A model generated the notes under the pieces. The model was not told where the DNA came from, searched no databases, and saw nothing but the letters and a program-made list of their open reading frames with translations. From an uncultured Eubacterium sp. (GTDB lineage: Bacteria > Bacillota > Clostridia > Lachnospirales > Lachnospiraceae): a stretch of 64,000 nt of DNA. The DNA lies in assembly GCA_910583555.1 (NCBI GenBank), contig CAJTXO010000007.1, positions 1 through 64,000 of the forward strand, in the 5' to 3' direction. Of this stretch, positions 1 to 8,998 are shown piece by piece. The position numbers were made by a program, and so were the translations under genes. The stretch's first letter is position 1, and every line of letters begins with the position of its first letter.

Positions 1-2
1 CT

Positions 3-209
3 CCGCTTGAACTCCAAAACCAGTTCGCTGCCTTCGTCCACCAAGTCGACAAATCCAAATTTCTATTTTGGATATACCTGTTATCAATAAAACTAGTTGC
101 TGATTTTCAATACAAGGCATATAATATACTTATAGATACATGTGAAATAACTGCACTGTGTTTGCAAAGGAGAAGTCTTTATGGCAGAACAGGTTTTAAT
201 TCAATTTAA
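3..209 (+). CDS. hsdS: 3' end of a type I restriction specificity subunit reading frame (partial)
   Basis: The frame open from base 3 starts with PLELQNQFAAFVHQVDKSKF, the conserved C-terminal segment of HsdS target-recognition subunits of type I restriction-modification enzymes. In that family this segment is followed by a further helical tail. Here the recognisable part stops at base 62 and the frame runs on through AT-rich sequence of no recognisable HsdS character to a stop at 207-209, overlapping the next gene. The upstream part is outside the window. The junction therefore looks like a truncated or recombined HsdS end. The nearby hsdR supports the assignment. Similarity is by eye over about 20 residues only. 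Confidence 0.55.
   Translation, partial: PLELQNQFAAFVHQVDKSKFLFWIYLLSIKLVADFQYKAYNILIDTCEITALCLQRRSLYGRTGFNSI
97..125 (+). promoter_or_regulatory. Sigma-A type promoter of the antitoxin gene
   Basis: TTGCTG at 97-102 and a perfect TATAAT at 120-125 are separated by 17 bases. The antitoxin start codon follows 55 bases later, behind AAAGGAG. The promoter lies inside the overrun of the HsdS frame, so the antitoxin is probably transcribed independently of the upstream hsd genes. Confidence 0.6.
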
Positions 210-477
210 GGCAGACAAAGCGCTAAAACAGGAAGTAACAGAAATATATGAGAGACTTGGAATCGATTTACCTACAGTATTACGTATGTTCATGGCTAAA
301 AGCAAAATGGTAAAGGGACCTCCGTTTGAAGTAAAATTGCCTGAACAGACAATAACGAGAACAGAAGCAAAAAATGCTTTTTATGAATTACGAAAGCAGG
401 CAGCTAATGTTTCAGAAATGTCACTAGATCAAATCAATGATGAAATCCAGGCAGTAAGAGCAGAAAGAAAAAGGTAG
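181..477 (+). CDS. RelB/DinJ family antitoxin, no toxin beside it
   Basis: This is a 98-residue protein. The N-terminal part, with IQFKADKALKQEVTEIYERL followed by GIDLPTVLRMFM, matches the ribbon-helix-helix DNA-binding domain of RelB/DinJ antitoxins, which bind and neutralise RelE/YafQ-type mRNA interferases and repress their own promoter. The C-terminal half is charged, as expected for the toxin-binding arm. No RelE-type toxin follows. After the stop there is only a 21-codon frame (484-549), then hsdR. The gene sits between an HsdS end and hsdR, where it may act as an orphan antitoxin, stabilise the restriction locus, or be the remnant of a lost pair. The start is supported by an AAAGGAG site 8 bases upstream. 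Confidence 0.8.
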   Translation: MAEQVLIQFKADKALKQEVTEIYERLGIDLPTVLRMFMAKSKMVKGPPFEVKLPEQTITRTEAKNAFYELRKQAANVSEMSLDQINDEIQAVRAERKR

Positions 478-541
478 ATACTTATGGAATATAATGAAAA
501 AGAAACTATTCACACACCCCACAAAACAAGGAGATACGCAT

Positions 542-3500
542 ATGTCTAATTTTGATTTCCTCAAAGCAAAAACCGAATATAACCTTTTTTCCCGGGCCGC
601 CATAGAAGCCGAAAAGATATTTGCCACATCCGCCGCGATGTGTGCCGTTGGCTGCCGGAAAGCTTTAGAACTTGCTGTCAAGTGGGTGTATGCCGCTGAC
701 AATACGATAGAAAAACCATATCGGGATAATCTCCAGTCCCTGATCCATGAGCCGACATTTCGGTTCGCTATGGATGGCAGGACATGGAAAAAGCTCCCGT
801 TTATCGTTAAATTGGGAAATCTGGCCGTACATACCGAGAGGAATATAACGACAGGTGATGTCATCGCCTCCATGAGAGGGCTGTTTGAGTTTATTGAATG
901 GATTGATTACTGCTACGGAACCACATACGAGGAAAGGGAGTTCGACGAGGCCCTCATTCCCAAAGAAAAACGTAATATCGATCGCCAGAAGATAAAAAAA
1001 CAGGAAAGCCTCTTGGAAGAAAAAGAAGCTGTGATCCGCGAACTGCAAAAACAGATTGAGGAAATGTCAGTTTCCTATACAAAGTCCAAAGAAGCGAATC
1101 AAAACAGTAGGGAATTTGAACCGCAGGATATTACGGAATTCGAAACGCGAAAGCGTTATATAGACGTGGATCTGAAATTTTTGGGGTGGAAACTGGAGGG
1201 AGAATCGGCGGATGTCTGGGAGGAATACCCGCTTGAAAATATGGCCGGAAATCCGGGACAGAAAGGGTACGCCGACTATGTTCTATTTGGGAAAGACGGA
1301 CTTCCTTTGGCGGTGATCGAAGCGAAAAGGTCAGGCAAGGATCCAAATACCGGAAGAAAACAGGCCCTTCTCTATGCGGATTGTCTCGAAAAAAAGTTCA
1401 AAAGAAGACCGATGATATTTACAACGAACGGATTTGAGACGTATTTCTGGGATGATACCGACGGCCCGGGGCGGCACGTAAGCGGACTGTTCAGTAAAGA
1501 TGACTTGCAGAAACTTATGAACCGCAGGCAGGAAAAAAAGAGGCTGTCGGACGTGGTTATTGATGATAAGATCACCGATCGTTATTATCAAAAAGAGGCG
1601 ATCAGAGCCGTATGTGATAACGTGGCGGCTGGATTTCGGAAGAACCTTCTCGTAATGGCTACCGGTACGGGAAAAACCAGAACGGCTTCTAGTCTAACCG
1701 ATGTCCTGAGCAGGGGCGGCTACGTCACGAATATACTTTTTCTGGCAGACAGAACCGCGCTCGTAAAGCAGGCGAAAGATGATTTCAAGAATTATCTGCC
1801 GGACATGTCTCTGTGTAATCTTTGCGAGAGTAAGGAAGACCGAAACGCGAGAATTGTTTTCTCCACGTATCCGACGATGTTAAACGCCATCGACTGCGTC
1901 AGGACAAACGATGGATTTCCCTTGTTTTCACCAGCGCATTTTGATCTGATCATCATTGACGAAAGCCATAGAAGTATATTCAAAAAATACAGGGCAATAT
2001 TTGCGTATTTTGACGCGGTACTCGTGGGCTTGACCGCTACTCCGAAGACGGATGTTGACAGAAATACCTATGATTTTTTCGAAATGGAACATGGGATTCC
2101 TACTTACGCATATGATTACGAAACGGCGGTAAATATTGATCATGTTCTGGTGCCCTATTACAATTATGAAGTGGGGACAAAATTTTTGGAAGAAGGTATT
2201 ACGTATGAGGAACTTTCCGAGGAAGATAAGGTGCGGTATGAGAATGATTTCACAGAAGATGGAGATATGCCCGAGTTTATCCCTTCTTCTGAACTGAATA
2301 AGTTTGTGTTCAATGAGTCAACTGTCGATATGGTGCTTCAGGATCTTATGCAGAGAGGGATTAAGATCGAAGGAGGAAATAAGGTTGGGAAGACGATCCT
2401 ATTTGCGCAAAATAAGAAACATGCGGAATTTATATTGCAAAGGTTTGATAAACTGTATCCTCATCTAAAGGGTAAATTTGCCCAGAGGATCATTTGTGAT
2501 GACGCTTATGCGGAAACGATCATAGACGATTTCAAAAAGCCGGATTCAGATCCGTTTATTGCCATTTCCGTCGATATGATGGATACGGGAATCGATGTAC
2601 CGGAGTGTGTAAATTTGGTGTTTTTCAAAAAGGTTCGTTCCAAAACAAAATTCTGGCAGATGATCGGGAGGGGAACGAGACTGGCTCCCGGACTGACGTG
2701 TATGGATGAAATAGAGGGAGAATACACGGGGAAAAATAAATTCCTGATCTTTGATTACTGTGGAAATTTCGAGTTTTTCAGAGAGACGCCAAATGGCTAT
2801 GAAAGCAAGGAAAATAAGACGCTGGCAGAAAGTATATACAGCAGGGAAGTTACGTTGGTCGCGGCGTTGCAGGATAATCTGTTCGTGAATGTAGAGTATC
2901 AGGAGATCAGGGATGAGTATGCAGCGGACTGTTATAACAGGATCATGGCATTGAACCACGCCCTTGTTTCTGTGCGGCTGCAGAAAAAATACGTAGAAAA
3001 ATTTAAACAGGAAAAGGCGTTTGAACATATTAGTGAAACGGATAAAAGAGAATTGATCAGTCATATAGCGCCGCTCGTATTCTTTGAGGAGAAAGACGAA
3101 TATGCGCTCCGCTTTGATAATTTTATGTACGGTTTGATCATTGCGCACATCGATCAGCTTCCGAGATTTAAACATGCCAGACAAGTACTTTGCCATACGG
3201 CGTCTATGCTGGAAGAGAGGAGCACGATACCGCAGATCAAAGAGAAGATGGGGCTTATTAAAGAAATCAACACGGAACAATTTTGGGATTCTCATGATAT
3301 TCTTTGGTTTGAGCGGGTTCGGAAGGAGTTGAGGGGGCTCGTCAAGTTTCTGGTTGATGATTCGACGGGAAAGATACCTGTGATCACACACCTGAACGAT
3401 CCGATCATTAAGATTCGTGAAGGTGAAGGGTTGGATCCTGCTTATGATTTTGAGGACTACAGGAAAAAGGTAAACCGTTATGTGGAAGAGAACGGAAATT

Positions 3501-3913
3501 CACTGGCAATATACAAATTGAAAAAGAATATCCGATTAAGTGAAGCCGATTTTAAAGAACTGGAACGGGTTCTGACAACCGAACTGGGAAGCAAAGAAGA
3601 TTATGAGCGGGAATTTGGTGATACGCCGTTTGGCCTCTTGATCAGAAAAATAGCGAAGCTGGATCATGAGGCGGCGATGAGTGCATTTTCTAACTTTATC
3701 AGCGACGAGTCATTGAATCAGAAGCAGATCGCATTTTTGAACAAGATCATCCATCATGTAGAACAGAACGGATACATGGAGGATGTCGCCGAACTGATGA
3801 AACCACCGTTTGATAAGCCGGTCAGTTTTATCAAGATGTTTGATACGAAAATGAGATCCGAGATCGTGCGGACACTGGATCAAATCAAGGAAAATGCAGT
3901 CATAACAGCATAA
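542..3913 (+). CDS. hsdR: Type I restriction enzyme, motor/nuclease (R) subunit
   Basis: A protein of about 1123 residues. It has an N-terminal DUF4145-like domain (about 1-145), a short coiled coil (about 150-185) and a PD-(D/E)xK nuclease core (ADYVLF about 243, then VIEAKRS about 258). The SF2 helicase motor carries Walker A ATGTGKT about 371, a DESH box about 472, LTATP about 498 and GRGTR about 709. The helical C-terminal region is of the EcoEI type. R subunits translocate DNA and cut it when the HsdM/HsdS complex meets unmethylated sites. I start it at 542 because AAGGAG lies 8 bases upstream; a frame 16 codons longer has no good ribosome site. No hsdM is in the window, and only an hsdS tail precedes it, so the partners must lie further left. 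Confidence 0.93.
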   Translation: MSNFDFLKAKTEYNLFSRAAIEAEKIFATSAAMCAVGCRKALELAVKWVYAADNTIEKPYRDNLQSLIHEPTFRFAMDGRTWKKLPFIVKLGNLAVHTERNITTGDVIASMRGLFEFIEWIDYCYGTTYEEREFDEALIPKEKRNIDRQKIKKQESLLEEKEAVIRELQKQIEEMSVSYTKSKEANQNSREFEPQDITEFETRKRYIDVDLKFLGWKLEGESADVWEEYPLENMAGNPGQKGYADYVLFGKDGLPLAVIEAKRSGKDPNTGRKQALLYADCLEKKFKRRPMIFTTNGFETYFWDDTDGPGRHVSGLFSKDDLQKLMNRRQEKKRLSDVVIDDKITDRYYQKEAIRAVCDNVAAGFRKNLLVMATGTGKTRTASSLTDVLSRGGYVTNILFLADRTALVKQAKDDFKNYLPDMSLCNLCESKEDRNARIVFSTYPTMLNAIDCVRTNDGFPLFSPAHFDLIIIDESHRSIFKKYRAIFAYFDAVLVGLTATPKTDVDRNTYDFFEMEHGIPTYAYDYETAVNIDHVLVPYYNYEVGTKFLEEGITYEELSEEDKVRYENDFTEDGDMPEFIPSSELNKFVFNESTVDMVLQDLMQRGIKIEGGNKVGKTILFAQNKKHAEFILQRFDKLYPHLKGKFAQRIICDDAYAETIIDDFKKPDSDPFIAISVDMMDTGIDVPECVNLVFFKKVRSKTKFWQMIGRGTRLAPGLTCMDEIEGEYTGKNKFLIFDYCGNFEFFRETPNGYESKENKTLAESIYSREVTLVAALQDNLFVNVEYQEIRDEYAADCYNRIMALNHALVSVRLQKKYVEKFKQEKAFEHISETDKRELISHIAPLVFFEEKDEYALRFDNFMYGLIIAHIDQLPRFKHARQVLCHTASMLEERSTIPQIKEKMGLIKEINTEQFWDSHDILWFERVRKELRGLVKFLVDDSTGKIPVITHLNDPIIKIREGEGLDPAYDFEDYRKKVNRYVEENGNSLAIYKLKKNIRLSEADFKELERVLTTELGSKEDYEREFGDTPFGLLIRKIAKLDHEAAMSAFSNFISDESLNQKQIAFLNKIIHHVEQNGYMEDVAELMKPPFDKPVSFIKMFDTKMRSEIVRTLDQIKENAVITA

Positions 3914-3927
3914 GGGAGTTGTTACAT

Positions 3928-5382
3928 ATGGCAAAAAGAAACGTTTTGGCCTGCCTGCTGCTTGCTTCCTGTCTGGGGATCAGCGGCTGCGGCGGCGAAT
4001 ATACCGGAGAAAACCGGGCGGCGTCTGGCGGCGAACGGCAGGAACGTACCGCCAGCGGTAGAATCGTTTCTGGCAGCGCGGTTCAGGACGAATCGGCAAA
4101 AGACGAAAAGAAACTGCGTTATAGTACCGATACAAATTCGTATTATGAAGATATGGATGACGATTACATCAGCGGCATTATGCAGATCAGATTGGACGGC
4201 ACCCATAAAAAGAAAATGCTGAATGCTCCGGATGAAGATTATGACTGCCATTTGCAATATGTGGACGCGAACTGGCTGTATTATGACCTTCTGGGAACCG
4301 ACGGATGTGTATTATACCGGGTTCCGATGGCAAAAGATGCGCGGGGATATGATGAGGTTAGGGTTTCCGAAACCGAGGAGTTATTTCGCGATGATCATAT
4401 AAGAGCTGCCTGCTGGAGTTCCCGTGATATGATCTATGATAATGGAAGAGGGAAAATCGTGCGATACGATCTGCAGAATAAAAGGCGGTCCGGCGAGTGG
4501 AACGTTTCCGAATTTGGCGTGGAGGAAGAAACAGAGTTCGAATTTGCCCGTCTGAAGGATTCGCTCATAGCCTATGCCCAGCCCGAGGGCATTTACGCGC
4601 TATCTGGCGATGCTGTTTCATGGAGAAAATGCAGTGAAAGCAGGACTGGGTATGCGCATAACATCGCTCAGACTGAAAACAGTGTTTTTTCCACAGAAGA
4701 CACATTGACCCAGAAAGATGACGAAAAGAACATTCATATCTGGAAATGTGACGGGAGGTCCGCACAGAGTTTTATCACGGGAGATCAGGTGAAACAGGCG
4801 GTAAAGGGAGCGAGAGGGATCGAAGAAGGTGTGATAGAAAGCCTTGAACTGATGGGCATTTACGCAAACGATGACAGGCTTTACGTGCAGATTGAATTGT
4901 GCTGGGATGAGGGTGATATGTTCCGGGTAGAATACCTTTTGTTCAGCCAGGGCGAAAACGAGACGGAACTTCGTTATGAGACGGAACTTGTGGCAGCGAT
5001 GCAGTCATTGGTAAAGTACCGGACCGGGAGATGGGAAGTGTGGAATCCGGATACGCGTATGCTGGAGAAGGTCTGCCGTGAGCATGTCATTGTCAATGAC
5101 GCGAAATGCATAGCTATGGCAGGTGGGAAAGCGTACCTTAGTCTTTATGATCATGAAAAGGACGTCGGCCGTCTGGGATGTTATACGCTTGGCACCGGCC
5201 AGTGCGAACTGATCGCGAAGGAAGAAGCACAGCGGAGCGGACTGGAATACCAGACAGAGGATATGGAGGATTCGTTGTTGAGCGTGTTTGACAAAGAGCG
5301 GGAGGGAAATCCATTCACGGATATTGAGGGGTTTCCGATTCAGGATAAAAAGAAGGAAGGGGGCTTTTATGAACGCGGATAA
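3928..5382 (+). CDS. Secreted lipoprotein with DUF5050-like propeller
   Basis: The protein has about 484 residues. A positively charged start and hydrophobic stretch end in the lipobox LGISGC, so it should be lipid-anchored outside the cell membrane. A low-complexity Ser/Gly/Glu linker follows. The rest has repeated aromatic segments of the sort IMQIRLDGTHKK and NWLYYDLLGTDGCVLYRVP, typical of DUF5050-like beta-propellers in clostridial lipoproteins, whose role is unknown. AAGGGAG lies 10 bases before the ATG at 3928, only 14 bases after hsdR ends, so it may be co-transcribed with hsdR. A functional link to restriction is not evident. Confidence 0.7.
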   Translation: MAKRNVLACLLLASCLGISGCGGEYTGENRAASGGERQERTASGRIVSGSAVQDESAKDEKKLRYSTDTNSYYEDMDDDYISGIMQIRLDGTHKKKMLNAPDEDYDCHLQYVDANWLYYDLLGTDGCVLYRVPMAKDARGYDEVRVSETEELFRDDHIRAACWSSRDMIYDNGRGKIVRYDLQNKRRSGEWNVSEFGVEEETEFEFARLKDSLIAYAQPEGIYALSGDAVSWRKCSESRTGYAHNIAQTENSVFSTEDTLTQKDDEKNIHIWKCDGRSAQSFITGDQVKQAVKGARGIEEGVIESLELMGIYANDDRLYVQIELCWDEGDMFRVEYLLFSQGENETELRYETELVAAMQSLVKYRTGRWEVWNPDTRMLEKVCREHVIVNDAKCIAMAGGKAYLSLYDHEKDVGRLGCYTLGTGQCELIAKEEAQRSGLEYQTEDMEDSLLSVFDKEREGNPFTDIEGFPIQDKKKEGGFYERG

Positions 5383-5395
5383 GTCCATTTCCCTG

Positions 5396-5683
5396 TTATT
5401 TATTCTGCTCCTGAAGCAATTCTATCATTTCTGTGATCACGCCAATCTGTTTATCTGTTAAATTGGACACGTCTAGAGTTTTGATTTTATCTACATCCAG
5501 CAAATAGTCCGTAGTCACATGAAATCGGTGAGCGATTTTAACAAGTACATCATATGACGGAAACCGGTCGCCTGATTCATAATAAGAAACAACAGATTTT
5601 GCTACACCTAATCTGTCAGCTAATTCCTGCTGTGTGAGTTTCTGGCTTTTTCGTAATGATTTCAATTTTTCTGCAAAAGTCAC
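5396..5683 (-). CDS. XRE-family helix-turn-helix repressor
   Basis: A 95-residue protein. The first 60 residues form a Cro/C1-type DNA-binding domain (LTQQELADRLGVAKSVVSYYE is the helix-turn-helix), followed by FHVTTDYLLD and a short helical tail. It probably represses its own promoter: two copies of AGTCA(A)CTTGATT lie at and just upstream of the start. The start codon is GTG behind a weak AAGGCGG. It converges on the lipoprotein gene and is divergent from nth. No partner toxin or metallopeptidase gene is adjacent. Confidence 0.85.
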   Translation of the reverse strand: MTFAEKLKSLRKSQKLTQQELADRLGVAKSVVSYYESGDRFPSYDVLVKIAHRFHVTTDYLLDVDKIKTLDVSNLTDKQIGVITEMIELLQEQNK

Positions 5684-5723
5684 TTGATTTTGTCCGCCTT
5701 CTACTAATAGTCAACTTGATTCT
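5678..5723 (-). promoter_or_regulatory. Direct-repeat candidate operators of the XRE repressor
   Basis: AGTCACTTGATTTT (5679-5692) covers the GTG start of the repressor. AGTCAACTTGATTCT (5709-5723) lies 30 bases further upstream, about three helical turns away. The shared core and spacing suggest autoregulation. No strong promoter could be picked with certainty. Confidence 0.45.
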
Positions 5724-6024
5724 AATAAAGATAGGTTATCCATTGGAGAACAAAAACACACAAAGTAGTGGAAAGGAGAAGTCAAAAACTGGATGAAATG
5801 AGTGTACATATGTAACATGTATTAAAAATCTGCGAAAGAAGAAAAAGCCAGTGTGAGAACAGATAAATTTCCCTCTATGCAATCCCGCCCGAATCATGTA
5901 TACTATCAATATGTAAATCATGTAAATCTCAAAAAGAAGATAACGGAAAGCGAAAATAACGAATAGAGAATGAAAATGTAGAAATATAAAAACATAAAAA
6001 CACAATAACGCATGGAGGAAAAAC
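5724..6024. other. AT-rich intergenic region between the repressor and nth
   Basis: The stretch holds no reading frame of note. A TATACT at about 5899 could be the -10 of nth, but its -35 is poor. The last 60 bases before nth are very A-rich and hold the GGAGG of nth at about 6014. I see no repeat or RNA gene here. Confidence 0.4.
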
Positions 6025-6654
6025 ATGACAAAAACACAACGAGCAAATGAAATCATAAAACGCCTGGAAGAGGAATACCCGCTGGCTGGCTGTTCCCTGG
6101 ATTATGACGAGGCGTGGAAGCTTCTCGTCAGCGTCCGCCTGGCCGCCCAATGTACCGACGCTAGAGTAAATATCGTAGTAAAAGACCTGTACGAAAAATA
6201 TCCATCCCCCGAAGCTTTGGCGGAAGCGGACGTATCCGACATAGAGGAGATCGTCCGCCCGTGCGGACTCGGCGCGAGCAAGGCGCGGGATATACATAAA
6301 TGTATGAACGTACTCGTGGCGCAGTACGGAGGAAAAGTGCCGGACGACTTTGACGCCCTTCTCGGCCTCCCCGGCGTCGGGCGAAAGAGCGCGAACCTCA
6401 TCATGGGGGATGTGTTCGGAAAACCGGCCATCGTGACCGACACGCACTGCATCCGGCTTACAAACCGGATGGGACTCGTCGACGGGATCAAAGAGCCGAA
6501 AAAAGTAGAAATGGAACTATGGAAGATCATACCCGGTGAAAAAGGAAGTGACTTCTGCCATCGTCTCGTTTACCACGGCAGGGAAATCTGCACGGCGCGC
6601 CGGGCATACTGTGAGCGCTGCTGTGTCAGGGATGTCTGCCGGCAGAAGATCTGA
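6025..6654 (+). CDS. nth: Endonuclease III, base-excision repair
   Basis: 209 residues, the usual length. It is a DNA glycosylase/AP lyase that removes oxidised pyrimidines. The helix-hairpin-helix LPGVGRKSAN carries the catalytic Lys (about K121), and VTDTHC carries the catalytic Asp (about D139). The C-terminal C-x6-C-x2-C-x5-C (C189, C196, C199, C205) binds a [4Fe-4S] cluster. ATGGAGGAAAAAC just upstream gives a strong ribosome site. Its final codons (QKI and stop) are the first unit of a 12-bp tandem repeat that continues into the next gene's leader. Confidence 0.96.
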   Translation: MTKTQRANEIIKRLEEEYPLAGCSLDYDEAWKLLVSVRLAAQCTDARVNIVVKDLYEKYPSPEALAEADVSDIEEIVRPCGLGASKARDIHKCMNVLVAQYGGKVPDDFDALLGLPGVGRKSANLIMGDVFGKPAIVTDTHCIRLTNRMGLVDGIKEPKKVEMELWKIIPGEKGSDFCHRLVYHGREICTARRAYCERCCVRDVCRQKI

Positions 6655-6732
6655 CAGAAGATTTGATGGAGGATCCGACGGAAAATCCGACGGAAAATCC
6701 AACGGAAAATCTGACAGAAAATCCGACGGTAA
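6649..6732 (+). repeat. Seven tandem 12-bp repeats between nth and the lysozyme gene
   Basis: Units follow ATCCGACGGAAA with few changes at 6649, 6661, 6673, 6685, 6697, 6709 and 6721. The first unit contains the nth stop codon. In the frame of the downstream lysozyme the array would read as SDGK-type repeats, and that frame stays open back to 6536. The lysozyme's own start lies 23 bases after the array. Confidence 0.9.
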
Positions 6733-6754
6733 ACTACCGAAAAAGGAGAAACAT

Positions 6755-7528
6755 ATGCACAAAAAACGAAACCGCCTGATCCTTGCCGCCATCATCGTGG
6801 TAAGCGCAGCGGCCATTTTCCTCGTCCTCGTATACGTTAAGATCATTTCCCTGACCGGGATATGGGCCGCGAAATATGAAATCCAGGGCGTCGATGTGTC
6901 GCATTATCAGGGAGAGATCGACTGGCAGAAGATCCAGGACGCGCCGGTGCAGTTCGCATTTATCAAGGCGACCGAGGGCAGCAGCCATATCGATCAGCGC
7001 TTTGCGTACAATTGGCAGGAGGCGGCGAAAACCGATATGCGCATCGGCGCCTATCACTTTTTCAGCTTTGACAGTCCCCCGCGGACGCAGGCCGAACTGT
7101 TTATCCAGACGGTCGGTTCACTTTCCGGCAAACTGCCGCCAGTCGTCGATGTGGAATATTATGGGGACAAAGAAAAAGACCCGCCCGATGTGGAGGAAAC
7201 GGTGGACCAAATAAAAGAAATGCTCGCCATACTGGAACAGCACTACGGAAAAAAGCCGATCCTCTATACGACCGTTCCGGTATACCACCGATACATTCAG
7301 GGACAGTTTGAAGAATATCCACTGTGGATACGAAATGTGTATTACACGCCGGATTTCGACCTCGACCGGACATGGATGTTCTGGCAGTACTCAGACAGCA
7401 CGGTGATGGACGGGTATCAGGGAAAAGAAAAATACATTGATCGAAACGTGTTTCACGGAACGAAAGAGGAGCTGGATCAGCTTCTCGCCACGCCGATCGC
7501 GTCCCCGAGCCGGATCTGCGTTTCATAA
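6755..7528 (+). CDS. Membrane-anchored GH25 lysozyme
   Basis: 257 residues. One transmembrane segment (about residues 9-31) is followed by a glycoside hydrolase family 25 domain. GVDVSHYQGEIDW is the hallmark start, FAFIKATEG and GAYHFF follow, and VVDVEYYG holds the acidic catalytic pair. GH25 enzymes cut the MurNAc-GlcNAc bond of peptidoglycan; here the domain would face outward. The start at 6755 is chosen for AAAAAGGAG seven bases upstream. The same frame is open to 6536 through a SDGK-type repeat array and overlaps nth, so an alternative longer product cannot be excluded. Its 3' end overlaps the convergent psd gene by 52 bases. Confidence 0.88.
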   Translation: MHKKRNRLILAAIIVVSAAAIFLVLVYVKIISLTGIWAAKYEIQGVDVSHYQGEIDWQKIQDAPVQFAFIKATEGSSHIDQRFAYNWQEAAKTDMRIGAYHFFSFDSPPRTQAELFIQTVGSLSGKLPPVVDVEYYGDKEKDPPDVEETVDQIKEMLAILEQHYGKKPILYTTVPVYHRYIQGQFEEYPLWIRNVYYTPDFDLDRTWMFWQYSDSTVMDGYQGKEKYIDRNVFHGTKEELDQLLATPIASPSRICVS

Positions 7529-8343
7529 CCAGCCGCCGTATTCGCCAGCAGATCGCCGCGGATCGCCGCCTTGTCTTTCTGCAAAAGTAAAATGATAGTC
7601 GAACCGCCAAATTCAAAATAACCCTTCTCTTCGCCGCGCGCCACGGCGCAGCACTCTTTATGGTTGACGATCTTCCCCACCATCAGCGCGCCGACTTCCA
7701 TCTGAACGACAGCACCGAACTGAGGAGAGCGGATGACCGCATATTCCCTGGCGTTTTCCTTGTAGATTGGATAAAAGTCGCCGGCAATCGGATTTACCGT
7801 GTGGAGTTTGCCGGGAATACGGTAATATTTCGACTGCGTTCCACTGACCGCATAGGAATAGCGGTGGTAGTCGCTCACCGTGAGGCGCAGGATCAAAGCG
7901 ACGCCGCCCTGAAAACGTCTGGCAAGCTTTCGGCTTCTGAGAAGCGCGCGCAGCGTATATCTCGTGTGCTTGACGTCAAACGTCTGATCTTCCGTAATTT
8001 CATAAGCAGAAGCATAGCAGTCGCACGGACTGATGAGCGTATCGGCATCGCCGCAGATCGTCCTCGCGCCGGGCCGTATGCGGCGGGTGAAAAAATCGTT
8101 ATAGGAGCGGTAGGAAGTTTTTTCAAAATCATTCATATCGATGTGATTGGAGCGGATGAAAGGCCGGATGAAAAGACAGGAAAGCTTTGTGCTCAACAAT
8201 TTCCCCGCCAGTTTCGAAACGCCGGGGTGTACGAGCGGCTTCAGGAGCATGCGTCCGGCCGCGGATGTGTACAGTGTGCGCAAAAGTTTATCCTGCGCGT
8301 TATCATGATCGGATTTTATCCCATTTCTGTCAATCTGTTTCAT
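7477..8343 (-). CDS. psd: Phosphatidylserine decarboxylase proenzyme
   Basis: About 288 residues. It converts phosphatidylserine to phosphatidylethanolamine. Family segments visible include YNDFFTR, the core VSDYHRYSY, and the C-terminal FGGST (the G-S-T at which the chain self-cleaves to make the pyruvoyl group). The start at 8343 has AAAGGAA upstream; a longer frame lacks one. It is the last gene of the leftward operon PAP2, flippase, pssA, psd. Together with the adjacent pssA it completes the CDP-diacylglycerol to phosphatidylethanolamine route. Confidence 0.94.
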   Translation of the reverse strand: MKQIDRNGIKSDHDNAQDKLLRTLYTSAAGRMLLKPLVHPGVSKLAGKLLSTKLSCLFIRPFIRSNHIDMNDFEKTSYRSYNDFFTRRIRPGARTICGDADTLISPCDCYASAYEITEDQTFDVKHTRYTLRALLRSRKLARRFQGGVALILRLTVSDYHRYSYAVSGTQSKYYRIPGKLHTVNPIAGDFYPIYKENAREYAVIRSPQFGAVVQMEVGALMVGKIVNHKECCAVARGEEKGYFEFGGSTIILLLQKDKAAIRGDLLANTAAGYETQIRLGDAIGVARS

Positions 8344-8368
8344 TTTATAGATTCCTTTAATAAAAAAT

Positions 8369-8998
8369 TCAAAATACGCCGAGGATCCGCAAAACGACGA
8401 TCCCCATAAATACGATGATGAACGCCACCATCGCATTGGACGGCTTATTCAGTTTAAAGTCCAGAATATACAAAAAAGCGATCGCGAGCATGGCGAACGG
8501 CAGCGCAGTCAGAAAGAACTGCTCGGACAGGGGGCGGAACATATAGAGGATCGGGAACAGGATCGCGATAGACGTGATCGGCAGTCCGTGGTAGCATTTG
8601 CGGTCCTCGACTTCGGGCTCCGTGTGTTTCAGTTCCTCTAATACATTAAAATACGCCAGGCGGATGACGCCGCACAGGACGAAAATGATCTCCACGGCGA
8701 TGCCGAACGGATTGTTCAGGCCGAGAGAGTAGGCGATGATCGCCGGTGTGACGCCAAAACAGATGGCATCGCAGAGCGAGTCGATCTGAACGCCGAATAT
8801 TTCCTGCTCCCGGGTGCGGTTTTTCATGCTCCGGGCCACCTTGCCGTCAAACGTGTCACAGCAGCCCGCCAGCGCAAGGCATAAAATAGCGATATCATAA
8901 TTCCCGGTCAGGGATTGCGTGATACCGAACAGCGAAAGGGCAACGCCCAGATAAGTCAGTATCACCGAATAATTGTAAAAGCCGATCATAACATTCAC
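8369..8998 (-). CDS. pssA: CDP-diacylglycerol-serine O-phosphatidyltransferase
   Basis: 209 residues, all membrane helices. The CDP-alcohol phosphatidyltransferase signature D-x2-DG-x2-AR-x8-G-x3-D-x3-D is intact (DTFDGKVAR, then GVQIDSLCD at about residues 47-75). It makes phosphatidylserine from CDP-diacylglycerol and serine, the substrate of the downstream psd. It overlaps the upstream flippase-like gene by 4 bases, so the two are translationally coupled. Confidence 0.95.
   Translation of the reverse strand: MNVMIGFYNYSVILTYLGVALSLFGITQSLTGNYDIAILCLALAGCCDTFDGKVARSMKNRTREQEIFGVQIDSLCDAICFGVTPAIIAYSLGLNNPFGIAVEIIFVLCGVIRLAYFNVLEELKHTEPEVEDRKCYHGLPITSIAILFPILYMFRPLSEQFFLTALPFAMLAIAFLYILDFKLNKPSNAMVAFIIVFMGIVVLRILGVF

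Noticed and set aside
484..549. Truncated RelE toxin after the antitoxin
   Set aside because: Only 21 codons (MEYNEKETIH...), with no recognisable toxin start; it also overlaps the hsdR ribosome site.
6649..6732. Possible CRISPR remnant or terminator
   Set aside because: Units are 12 bases, contiguous and without spacers; a tandem slippage array explains them.
7660..8409. Long rightward frame of 249 codons
   Set aside because: It is the complement of psd, which has clear family motifs and a ribosome site; the antisense product resembles nothing.
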